A DNA stretch of 64,000 nucleotides from Mucilaginibacter endophyticus (lineage in GTDB: Bacteria; Bacteroidota; Bacteroidia; Sphingobacteriales; Sphingobacteriaceae), in the NCBI RefSeq assembly GCF_003351025.1, contig NZ_QPCG01000012.1:83383-147382 (forward strand). The letters are read 5' to 3'. Of the stretch, positions 18,293 through 26,423 are shown one piece after another. Position 1 is the first letter of the stretch. Each line of letters opens with the position of its first letter. Made by a program: the position numbers and the translations under genes. The notes under the pieces are model-generated. The model saw nothing but the letters and a program-made list of their open reading frames with translations, was not told the origin of the DNA and made no database searches.

Positions 18293-20230
18293 ATGTCAAT
18301 GCAGGTACCGGCCGGAAATTTATTACAAAAAATAAATTATCCATCTGATTTAAAGCTACTTAATGAAAACGAGCTTGAACAGGTATGCAAAGAACTACGC
18401 CAGTATATTATTGACGTGGTATCCGTTAATGGCGGGCACTTTGCCGCCAGCCTGGGTGTAGTTGAACTTACGGTAGCGCTACAATATGTACTCAATACCC
18501 CTTATGACCAGTTGGTTTGGGACGTTGGCCACCAGGCTTACGGTCATAAAATACTTACAGGCCGCCGGGATGAGTTTCATACCAACCGTATTCACGGTGG
18601 AATCAGCGGCTTCCCAAAACGTTCGGAAAGTGAATATGATACATTTGGCGTAGGCCACTCATCAACCTCTATTTCCGCAGCATTGGGCATGGCTGTTGCC
18701 TCTCATTACAAAGGCGAAACCGACAGGCAGCACGTGGCGGTAATTGGCGATGGTGCTATGACCGCGGGTATGGCTTTTGAAGCCCTTAACCATGCCGGTA
18801 TCGAGAATTCAAACTTACTGGTGATCCTGAACGATAATAACATGGCCATCGACCCTAACGTTGGCGCATTGAAAGAATATCTTACAGACATCGCCATCTC
18901 AAAGCCATATAACCGCTTCAGGGACGATATAGCGCATGTACTGGCCAAGCTATCATCTATTGGCCCCGATGCGTTTAAAATTGCTCAAAAGCTCGAAAAA
19001 AGCATTAAAGGCACCCTGCTTAAACGCAGCAACTTTTTTGAAGCACTTAAGTTCAGGTATTTTGGGCCTATTGACGGGCACGATGTAAATCACCTGATAA
19101 AAGTATTGAAGGACCTGCGCGATATTCCAGGGCCAAAACTGTTGCATTGCATCACGGTAAAAGGTAAAGGTTATGCCCTTGCCGAAAAAGATCAGACCAA
19201 ATGGCACGCTCCCGGTTTGTTTGATAAAATTACCGGCGAGATCAAGAAAACTAAATACGATAAGCCTCAGCCTCCTAAATTCCAGGATGTGTTTGGGCAT
19301 ACCATAATTGAACTGGCAGAGCAAAACCCTAAAATCATGGGGATCACTCCGGCCATGCCTTCCGGCTGTTCATTAAACCTGATGATGAAGGCTATGCCAA
19401 ACCGCGCGTTTGACGTGGGCATTGCCGAGCAGCATGCGGTAACTTTCTCCGCGGGTTTAGCAACCCAGGGACTTGTTCCGTTCTGTAACATTTACTCCAG
19501 CTTTATGCAGCGGGCTTATGACCAGGTGATCCATGACGTAGCTATACAAAAGCTCAACGTTATATTTTGCCTTGACCGCGCCGGTTTTGCCGGGGCTGAT
19601 GGTGCTACACACCACGGCGCTTATGACATGGCTTACATGCGTTGCATACCAAACATGGTTGTGTCTGCCCCAATGAATGAGGAAGAACTTCGTAACCTGA
19701 TGTTCACTGCCCAGCAGGAAAACATGGGGCCATTCGTGATCAGGTACCCTCGTGGTAACGGTGTTATGGTTGACTGGCAGCGTCCGTTTAAAGCCATCCC
19801 GGTAGGCAAAGGCCGCAAGGTTTGCGATGGCGACGATGTTGCGATCCTTTCTATCGGCGCTATCGGTAACGAAGTAGTTAAAGCTATTACCGAACTTAAT
19901 GCCGAAGGTTATAATCCAGCCCACTACGATCTCCGGTTTGTAAAACCGCTTGACAAAGCTTTATTGCACGATGTATTCAGCAAGTTTAATAAAGTAATTA
20001 CCGTTGAAGATGGCTGTATTGAAGGCGGTGCAGGTAGCGCGGTGCTTGAATTTATGGCAGATAATGGCTACACCAACATTCAGGTGAAACGCCTGGGCAT
20101 TCCGGATACATTCATTGAACATGGTGATCAACCCGAGCTTTGGGCAGATTGCGGTTTCAATGCCAACGGAATAGCCGAGCAGGTACGCAACATGGCCGAA
20201 AAAAGAAGCGTGAATACTATTGCATCGTAA
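18293..20230 (+). CDS. dxs: 1-deoxy-D-xylulose-5-phosphate synthase
   Basis: A 645-residue thiamine-diphosphate enzyme condensing pyruvate and glyceraldehyde-3-phosphate, the first step of the MEP isoprenoid pathway. The N-terminal HFAASLGVVELTVAL motif, the ThDP/Mg motif GDGAMTAGMAFEALNHAG (about 152-169) and the transketolase middle domain (GIAEQHAVTFSAGLA) are all present. Length is normal. Two ATGs lie close together, at 18293 and 18299; either could be used. The AlkB-like gene follows after 40 bases. Confidence 0.97.
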   Translation: MSMQVPAGNLLQKINYPSDLKLLNENELEQVCKELRQYIIDVVSVNGGHFAASLGVVELTVALQYVLNTPYDQLVWDVGHQAYGHKILTGRRDEFHTNRIHGGISGFPKRSESEYDTFGVGHSSTSISAALGMAVASHYKGETDRQHVAVIGDGAMTAGMAFEALNHAGIENSNLLVILNDNNMAIDPNVGALKEYLTDIAISKPYNRFRDDIAHVLAKLSSIGPDAFKIAQKLEKSIKGTLLKRSNFFEALKFRYFGPIDGHDVNHLIKVLKDLRDIPGPKLLHCITVKGKGYALAEKDQTKWHAPGLFDKITGEIKKTKYDKPQPPKFQDVFGHTIIELAEQNPKIMGITPAMPSGCSLNLMMKAMPNRAFDVGIAEQHAVTFSAGLATQGLVPFCNIYSSFMQRAYDQVIHDVAIQKLNVIFCLDRAGFAGADGATHHGAYDMAYMRCIPNMVVSAPMNEEELRNLMFTAQQENMGPFVIRYPRGNGVMVDWQRPFKAIPVGKGRKVCDGDDVAILSIGAIGNEVVKAITELNAEGYNPAHYDLRFVKPLDKALLHDVFSKFNKVITVEDGCIEGGAGSAVLEFMADNGYTNIQVKRLGIPDTFIEHGDQPELWADCGFNANGIAEQVRNMAEKRSVNTIAS

Positions 20231-20270
20231 CGTTCGCATTCTCAAAATAGGGACATATCATTTTTGACAT

Positions 20271-20786
20271 ATGGACGGGATACTTTATATTGAAAATTTC
20301 ATCAACGATCCCGTCCAACTTTTTGATTTCCTGGTAACGAATATCAGTTGGGACGAGCGAATGGCTGCCCGTAAAACGGCCAGCTATGGGGAAGCCTATA
20401 ACTATTCGCAAATTAGCTATCCCTATCAACAACTATTGCCCCAATTAGAAGCTATAATAAATAGTCTAACGCCTCTCATCAATTTTATCGCCAATAACTG
20501 CCTCTTAAATTATTATTTAGACGGGAAGGCTAAAATGGGTTATCACTCCGACCAAACAGATATTCTATACCCAAACACAGGAGTGGCTATAATTTCTGTA
20601 GGAGAAACTCGCACTTTAAGATTTCGCAATATCGAAAACAAAGACGAGTTTGTGAATTACGAACTAAAACCGGGTAGTCTGATATATATGACACAAGAAG
20701 TTCAAACAAAATGGCATCACGCTGTTCCGTCCTCGGATACAGAAAACAGTAGAATAAGCCTTACTTTTCGAAAAATCAAAGCATAG
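20271..20786 (+). CDS. AlkB-like alpha-ketoglutarate-dependent dioxygenase
   Basis: A 171-residue Fe(II)/2-oxoglutarate dioxygenase of the AlkB type, shorter than E. coli AlkB but complete for this subfamily. The iron ligands are His92 and Asp94 (YHSDQTD) and His149 or His150 (KWHHAVP). Arg161 in SRISLTFRK binds 2-oxoglutarate. AlkB proteins reverse alkylation damage in DNA or RNA by oxidative demethylation. No Ada-type regulator is adjacent. It lies 40 bases behind dxs and converges on the toxin gene. Confidence 0.9.
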   Translation: MDGILYIENFINDPVQLFDFLVTNISWDERMAARKTASYGEAYNYSQISYPYQQLLPQLEAIINSLTPLINFIANNCLLNYYLDGKAKMGYHSDQTDILYPNTGVAIISVGETRTLRFRNIENKDEFVNYELKPGSLIYMTQEVQTKWHHAVPSSDTENSRISLTFRKIKA

Positions 20787-20809
20787 CCGATGTGATAATC
20801 GGTCATACT

Positions 20810-21139
20810 TTATGTTAATAGCTTAACAATTGCATTTGAAACCTTTATTAAGCTTGCGCTTTTTAATGTACCGGCCGTGCGTAATATTATCTTTTTATCA
20901 GCTGTAAAAATACGCGAAGGACGAATATTTGAAGCCACAGGTAAAGATCCTCTCGCAAAATCTGTCTGATCAATAGCAATAGCATAAGCATCTTTACTTT
21001 GCTGACTTGTTATCTGACATAAAATAATGTCATCACCCTGCAAGTCAGCTAATACCAAGGCAGGCCTTTTCTTGCTGCCCGATAAATCAGAAAAAGGAAA
21101 TGGAATAACTACGATGTCCCCTTTTACAAATCCTGCCAT
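20810..21139 (-). CDS. PemK/MazF-type toxin (putative endoribonuclease)
   Basis: A 109-residue protein with the PemK/MazF fold signature: an N-terminal KGDIVVIPFPFSDLSGSKKRPALVLA strand-loop, ILCQITSQ, and the C-terminal basic segment. Family members cleave mRNA and are neutralised by a cotranscribed antitoxin. Its start lies inside the 3' end of the antitoxin gene (16-base overlap), which supports translational coupling. The catalytic residues are typical but activity is not proven. Confidence 0.86.
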   Translation of the reverse strand: MAGFVKGDIVVIPFPFSDLSGSKKRPALVLADLQGDDIILCQITSQQSKDAYAIAIDQTDFARGSLPVASNIRPSRIFTADKKIILRTAGTLKSASLIKVSNAIVKLLT

Positions 21140-21348
21140 GCCTTATCTTCTTCTGCTGTCAACCAGCTTTTAGCTAACACTGCCTCAGTAGCAAAATGAG
21201 TAGAAATATTGTCCATACTTTCTGCAGTATTATCCGCTTCCTCAATAGTAAATGCAATAACCTCTACCTGCTTGCCAACAAATTCTTCTGGTAAGCTGAT
21301 TGATATATTACGATTACTTGGCTTAACAACTGTCCTGATCATAATCAA
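21124..21348 (-). CDS. Antitoxin partner of the PemK/MazF-type toxin
   Basis: A 74-residue acidic protein overlapping the toxin start. Its N-terminus (NISISLPEEFVGKQVEVIAF) resembles a short AbrB/DUF2281-like DNA-binding strand. The C-terminal half is acidic and Trp-containing, as in antitoxin tails that wrap the toxin. The assignment rests on position, size and overlap. The pair lies between convergent AlkB and a RemB-like gene. Confidence 0.75.
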   Translation of the reverse strand: MIMIRTVVKPSNRNISISLPEEFVGKQVEVIAFTIEEADNTAESMDNISTHFATEAVLAKSWLTAEEDKAWQDL

Positions 21349-21390
21349 ATATACTAAAAGTAAAGGTCTATCCCGAAATCCTAATTACTA

Positions 21391-22977
21391 TCAATGAACC
21401 TTATAACTTGCCAAATCATTATATATAGCACGGAACGAGCTTCGGATACCAAAAGTCAGCATAGATGTTTTATCATTAAACTGATCATTTTTATCCCTGC
21501 GGATTAAACCGCCAAGCTCAAACCTTAAATTATATTTAGGATTAATTAAATAAGCCACCTTGCCTTCGAGATAAACCATATTGGTAGTTAAGCCCTGCCC
21601 TGTATAATTGCCGTATTCACGCGCAGGATCGCGATAGCCCTGATATGGATCTTTACCATAGTTTAGACCGTTAACATCGAGACCATAATGTCCATAATCT
21701 ATCTCGCCTGTAAAGTCAAACCTTTTATATGAATAATTCAATAAGCCTACAGCCTCACGGAAATTAGCTCCCCATGGATGTCCGATTGGCTCTCCATTTT
21801 CAGTATAGTTAATTACAGATGTACGTTCTGAGTAAGTATAAGGCTTAACATTGTTTGTTTCAACCAGGTAGTTTAACCCCTTAACGTTAAACAGATTTGC
21901 TCCCCTTATACCCAACTGAAAGCCGTATTTATTACGTGAACTACCCTTACTTGAAAAAAAGCTTGATGACTCAAACTCGTCAAGAGCGAACTGTCCATAA
22001 GCGGTAATGCCATCGGTTAACTTGTATTTAGCGGTAAAACCAATCAACGCATTGTCAGGCGAACCGTTTGAGGCTTCAACCGGCCTTAAAAATATTACCG
22101 GGTTCACATAAGTAAAATCAAAGCCCCGTTTATGACCTAAATCGTCTTTAGCTGCCCATATTACAGCATCAAAGAAACCGAGCGATAACCTGTTAGTTAC
22201 ATTCCAGTCCAGGTAATGGAACACACCAAATTTCTTCCTGTCACCATTATCTACCTTTATGGAAAGTGGATCATCAAAATAGGTCCACATGGCCATATAC
22301 CGTACATTACCCAGCGTTGCTGTTAATTTGAAGAAGGGATAAGGTGACGCGTAATCAGATAATAATAATGAACGATAACCATCACCAACAAAAGTTTTGT
22401 CACGACCGGCACTGATATTCAAAAACTTTACAGGGGTATAAGAAACGTTGGCGGTGATGTATGACCAGCGGTATTCATTACCATAAATACCAGCGTATGC
22501 CTGCCCGGGAGCTATGCCAACCTGGTTAACGTAAGTTTGCAGGTAATTGGGCAATACGGCACGGTTTTCATAACCGGCAATATTATATGAAAAGTTTTTA
22601 CCGAAAGTTCCGCCAAACTGGATGCCAAGCGTACCAAAATTGGTATTCTTTTTACCGGAGAAATCGCGGCTAACATTAAAGTCGGGCAGCAGATCGGCAT
22701 AAAAAGTGGAGTTTTTACTTTTCACATCAATTTGGTGTTCGTTAAAAAAACGGCCTTTAAGCCCGTTCAGGTTCATTAATGAATCATAGTGCTCCTTCAA
22801 AAGCGAATCATCAACCATAAACGGCCTTAGTGAGCTATGCACCCTTGTTTTGGTTGAATAAACATCCTCATTAAGTTTTTGGTAAAACTGGTAATTATAA
22901 GGCTGATATTCGGACTGGGCCTCCGCAAATCCGCTTATCAACAACAGTAAAATAATGCTTGTAAATATTCTCTTCAT
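21391..22977 (-). CDS. RemB/Wzi-like outer-membrane beta-barrel protein
   Basis: A 528-residue protein with a signal peptide ending near residue 20 (GFAEAQ). It has many alternating amphipathic strands and ends in an aromatic strand, SYKVH. The motif GRDKTFVGDGYRSLLLSDYASPYPF is shared by the capsule-assembly Wzi family and by the gliding protein RemB of Flavobacterium. Its likely place is the outer membrane, tethering or handling surface polysaccharide. The neighbouring gmd gene makes a GDP-sugar used in surface glycans, which fits. Confidence 0.85.
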   Translation of the reverse strand: MKRIFTSIILLLLISGFAEAQSEYQPYNYQFYQKLNEDVYSTKTRVHSSLRPFMVDDSLLKEHYDSLMNLNGLKGRFFNEHQIDVKSKNSTFYADLLPDFNVSRDFSGKKNTNFGTLGIQFGGTFGKNFSYNIAGYENRAVLPNYLQTYVNQVGIAPGQAYAGIYGNEYRWSYITANVSYTPVKFLNISAGRDKTFVGDGYRSLLLSDYASPYPFFKLTATLGNVRYMAMWTYFDDPLSIKVDNGDRKKFGVFHYLDWNVTNRLSLGFFDAVIWAAKDDLGHKRGFDFTYVNPVIFLRPVEASNGSPDNALIGFTAKYKLTDGITAYGQFALDEFESSSFFSSKGSSRNKYGFQLGIRGANLFNVKGLNYLVETNNVKPYTYSERTSVINYTENGEPIGHPWGANFREAVGLLNYSYKRFDFTGEIDYGHYGLDVNGLNYGKDPYQGYRDPAREYGNYTGQGLTTNMVYLEGKVAYLINPKYNLRFELGGLIRRDKNDQFNDKTSMLTFGIRSSFRAIYNDLASYKVH

Positions 22978-23003
22978 ATATAGGTTATACGTTTGGTCTG
23001 TGA

Positions 23004-24140
23004 TTATTCAAAATAATTAAGCGTATTAAAACCGCCTTTTCTCAGGTATTCGTCTTTTTTTACCAAATGCAGATCGACAAGTACCATATCGGTCACCAGC
23101 GCCTGCAGGTCATATTTAGGTTTCCAGCCCAATTTATTATACGCTTTGGTAGCATCACCAATTAACAGATCAACTTCTGTTGGCCTGAAATAACGGGGAT
23201 CTACCTTAACTACTGTCTGCCCAAATCTTAGTGCATCCAAATTCAAGCCAAGCGTGGTAGCACGTTCCTCATCTATATCAATGATCACGCCACGTTCATT
23301 TTCATCCTTCCCGCTAAATTCAACCTCTATACCCAGCTCTATAAATGCCATCCTGATAAAGTCGCGCACGGTTGTTGTTACACCTGTTGCTATTACAAAA
23401 TCCTCGGCAGTTTCCTGCTGCAGCATCAGCCACATGGCTTCTACGTAATCTTTGGCATGTCCCCAATCGCGTTGTGCCGAAAGGGTGCCCACATACAGGC
23501 AATTTTGCAGGCCAAGTGCTATTTTGGATGCCGCGCGTGTAATTTTACGGGTGACAAAAGTTTCGCCCCGTACCGGGCTTTCATGATTAAAAAGAATCCC
23601 ATTACAGGCATACATGCCGTAAGCTTCGCGATAGTTAACTACAATCCAATAACCATATAGTTTTGCAACAGCGTACGGTGAGCGCGGGTAAAAAGGAGTA
23701 GTTTCACTTTGCGGTACCGCCTGCACCAGGCCATAAAGCTCTGATGTGGAAGCCTGGTAAACACGCGTCTTTTTGGTAAGATCAAGAAGTCGGACTGCTT
23801 CAAGAATGCGTAAAGTGCCAACGCCATCGGCGTTAGCCGTATATTCGGGTGTTTCAAAGCTCACCTTTACGTGGCTTTGGGCAGCAAGATTATAAATTTC
23901 GTCGGGCTGAACTTCCTGTATAAGCCTGATAAGGTTAGTTGAATCGGTAAGATCACCATAATGAAGCCTGAATTTAACATTGGGTTCATGCGGATCATGA
24001 TATAAATGATCAATCCTGTCTGTATTTAATAATGATGAGCGGCGTTTAACCCCATGCACCTCATAACCCTTTTTCAGCAAAAACTCTGCTAAATAAGCGC
24101 CATCCTGCCCTGTTATTCCTGTTATTAAAGCCTTTTTCAT
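23004..24140 (-). CDS. gmd: GDP-mannose 4,6-dehydratase
   Basis: A short-chain dehydrogenase converting GDP-mannose to GDP-4-keto-6-deoxymannose, precursor of GDP-fucose and related sugars. The Rossmann motif GITGQDGAYLAEFL begins at the chosen Met (24140). An in-frame ATG 11 codons upstream gives a non-homologous extension, so I prefer the shorter start. The catalytic STSELYG and YPRSPYAVAK (Tyr-x3-Lys) are intact. No fucose synthetase (fcl) gene is adjacent in this window. Confidence 0.95.
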   Translation of the reverse strand: MKKALITGITGQDGAYLAEFLLKKGYEVHGVKRRSSLLNTDRIDHLYHDPHEPNVKFRLHYGDLTDSTNLIRLIQEVQPDEIYNLAAQSHVKVSFETPEYTANADGVGTLRILEAVRLLDLTKKTRVYQASTSELYGLVQAVPQSETTPFYPRSPYAVAKLYGYWIVVNYREAYGMYACNGILFNHESPVRGETFVTRKITRAASKIALGLQNCLYVGTLSAQRDWGHAKDYVEAMWLMLQQETAEDFVIATGVTTTVRDFIRMAFIELGIEVEFSGKDENERGVIIDIDEERATTLGLNLDALRFGQTVVKVDPRYFRPTEVDLLIGDATKAYNKLGWKPKYDLQALVTDMVLVDLHLVKKDEYLRKGGFNTLNYFE

Positions 24141-24285
24141 TAATAAATAGCGTACATGTATTGTGCAATACAATAATATCCAATTTTATTGTAATTACGT
24201 CCATAACGCTTAATATATAAGACAGGCAGCGGTTAATGCTACTGTTAAATGACTGATGAGGATATTAAATAAACAACCGGAACAA

Positions 24286-24849
24286 TCAAATTCCGGCTAC
24301 GGTATCTTCCAGTTCCTTGTACCAATCGGCACCATATTTACGGATAAGCGGATCTTTTAAAAACTCGTGGACGCGCACTTTCAACTCGTCGCCAAATGAA
24401 CATGCAGGGCTGCAGATATTCCACCTGTCATAGTTTAAAACATCAAACTCAGGATATGAGGTGATGCGGATAGGATATAAATGGCAGGAGATAGGCTTTT
24501 TCCAGTTAACAGCACCTTCTTCGTAGGCTTTTTCAATACCACATTTGGTAATGCCGTTTTCCCATATTACATAAGCGCATTCTTTATTGGTATCAACACA
24601 AGGAGTAGTATAATCGCCTTCAAAATCGGTTACATATACGCCGTCCTGCTCAATTGTTTTGATGCCTTTTGCAGTAAGGTAAGGTTTCACTTTAGGGTAG
24701 ATCTCTTTCAGGATATCAAGCTCGTCGGCATTGAGCGGGGCACCCGAATCGCCTTCAAGACAGCAGGCTCCTTTGCACTTGTTTAAGTTACATACAAAAT
24801 TTTCCTTTACTACATCTTCGTGCAGTAACACATTGCCAACCTCAATCAT
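24286..24849 (-). CDS. DUF3109 family protein
   Basis: A 187-residue cytosolic protein rich in cysteines: CNLNKCKGACC near residues 20-31, then single cysteines near 84, 90, 103, 121, 142 and 146. This spacing is typical of DUF3109, related to the YkgJ-type CxxCxxxCC metal-binding families. A metal or iron-sulfur site is likely. Function is unknown. It sits 10 bases downstream of the DUF3108 gene on the same strand and is probably cotranscribed with it. Confidence 0.88.
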   Translation of the reverse strand: MIEVGNVLLHEDVVKENFVCNLNKCKGACCLEGDSGAPLNADELDILKEIYPKVKPYLTAKGIKTIEQDGVYVTDFEGDYTTPCVDTNKECAYVIWENGITKCGIEKAYEEGAVNWKKPISCHLYPIRITSYPEFDVLNYDRWNICSPACSFGDELKVRVHEFLKDPLIRKYGADWYKELEDTVAGI

Positions 24850-24859
24850 CTTTTTAAAA

Positions 24860-25654
24860 TCAATCTTTAATAGGATTTAACGGATACTTAAGTCCCGATG
24901 CCGATTTCAGGTCCATCGTTACACTACCAATCAGCACTTCAACATGGGCTTTTACCGGTATCCTGTTTTTATCATTAGTAACCCAAAGGTACAACTTACT
25001 GTTCTTCCGGAAAATACGCCCCGGAATAATTGCCGGGCTAAATTTAAGACAATTAAACTTACCAAGCGAACACTCAACCGTTTCGGTACCCACATAGGTT
25101 ATCTGCATACTGTGAAAGCCATCCTCCAAAAAGTATTGCAGATCAAAGGTATCCCCCTCGTGCAGCTTTGAAACATCAATAGCCCGAGCGAAATAATAGG
25201 CCGATACAAAATCAAAAGACTCTCCCTTATACCCGAATGTTCCCTTATTCGCCGTTACCTTTTTATCTTTCTGATCGAAGGTAACATTGTCTGTATGCCT
25301 GTACTTGCCTTCCCTCCTGTTTTCAGTATAAAAATAGGGCATCAGCGTTGTCTGATCAACGTATGATTCATAACGGTTACGCACCTTGTAAAACAGGTCG
25401 AAGGAGCCCGCCGTTTTGCCCTCAGCAACAAGGTGGAACGTTGGACGGTCATTATATTTTTTATCGCTGGCCTCTACCTTAATGGTAGCCTCGGCAGCGG
25501 TAAAAAAGCCGTACTTCATCTTGTAATCCAGTTGTTCGCCAGCTTTGAAAATCGATTCGTTGATCTTTTTCAACTCCTGGGCAGATACCCCGGAACAACA
25601 AACTATAAAAAGCAGTACAGTAAAAAAATATTTATTTATCAGCAGTTTTTTCAT
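24860..25654 (-). CDS. DUF3108 family exported protein
   Basis: A 264-residue protein with a signal peptide ending near residue 25 (GVSAQ), followed by a beta-rich domain typical of DUF3108. Family members are thought to be periplasmic or outer-membrane-facing lipid- or envelope-associated proteins, but no function is proven. Recognisable features are the early FKAGEQLDYKMKYGFFTAAEA segment and RIPVKAHVEVLIGSV near the end. Confidence 0.88.
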   Translation of the reverse strand: MKKLLINKYFFTVLLFIVCCSGVSAQELKKINESIFKAGEQLDYKMKYGFFTAAEATIKVEASDKKYNDRPTFHLVAEGKTAGSFDLFYKVRNRYESYVDQTTLMPYFYTENRREGKYRHTDNVTFDQKDKKVTANKGTFGYKGESFDFVSAYYFARAIDVSKLHEGDTFDLQYFLEDGFHSMQITYVGTETVECSLGKFNCLKFSPAIIPGRIFRKNSKLYLWVTNDKNRIPVKAHVEVLIGSVTMDLKSASGLKYPLNPIKD

Positions 25655-25747
25655 TGATTAATAGCCCCTTTTGCAGGACTTGTGATAAGACAACTGCTAT
25701 TATAAATGGTTTAAACCTATTTTTATTGCGTACTGCTACTTAAAAAC

Positions 25748-26263
25748 TTAGTCCTTACGCTTATAGATAGGAACGGTTGAGCATGGCTCACCAAACATGA
25801 GGCTTTTCACCACGGCAGTTAGCTTTTTAGTGATCTCCACATAAGCAGATGTTGGCACTTCTGTATCGCCACAACCTTTCAGCACAATGCGCTGCCCGCG
25901 GTATTGTTCAAAATCGGCTTTAGCTATCTCCTTTTCAAAAAGCACAGTTTCAAGTACATCCTTATCGCCAAAAACTATTTCGCGGGCGTAAGGGGCCATA
26001 CGGTTAGCCAGCAACATATACGCCCATGCAGGTACAATAGCGTCGGCAGAGCAGGTAATTCCTACGTTCTTGCCCTCGTATTGCGCCCAGTCATGTTCTT
26101 TTATAAAGTCCCTGAAATCCTTCTCCTTTAAAATAAGGCCATGGAAAAGATTTTCTTTTATATCGTATATGACGCGCTCGCCGGCAGGATAAAAATCTGC
26201 CGGGTCTAAGGTAACCAAGCCACTCTGAGCTACCTTATTTACTATGTTTTCCTGGATATCCAT
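25748..26263 (-). CDS. DUF2480 family protein
   Basis: A roughly 171-residue cytosolic protein of a Bacteroidota-specific family. The family pattern is visible in IVNKVAQSGLVTLDPADFYP, FRDFIKEHDWAQYEGKNVGI and the C-terminal KGCGDTEVPTSAYVEITKKL. I start at ATG 26263, where the conserved N-terminus begins; an in-frame ATG at 26275 adds four residues. Function is unknown. The terminator of the upstream ppiD-like gene separates it from that operon. Confidence 0.87.
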   Translation of the reverse strand: MDIQENIVNKVAQSGLVTLDPADFYPAGERVIYDIKENLFHGLILKEKDFRDFIKEHDWAQYEGKNVGITCSADAIVPAWAYMLLANRMAPYAREIVFGDKDVLETVLFEKEIAKADFEQYRGQRIVLKGCGDTEVPTSAYVEITKKLTAVVKSLMFGEPCSTVPIYKRKD

Positions 26264-26366
26264 ACCGTTTATCATGAAAGCTAAAAGCTTGACGCCGCTT
26301 AGCCGGGTTCTTAAATATTACTTCTAACCGCCTTATATAAAAACACTATAGTCAGTATATAAAACA

Positions 26367-26402
26367 AAAAATCCGGGAGCGGCTTAACGCTACTCCCGGA
26401 TA
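26367..26402 (-). terminator. Intrinsic terminator of the ppiD-like gene
   Basis: The arms ATCCGGGAG and CTCCCGGAT pair with a short GCG/CGC extension. On the minus strand the hairpin is followed by a run of T. It closes the purQ-to-ppiD operon. Confidence 0.87.
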
Positions 26403-26423
26403 CAAATTTACTTTAAATTTTAT

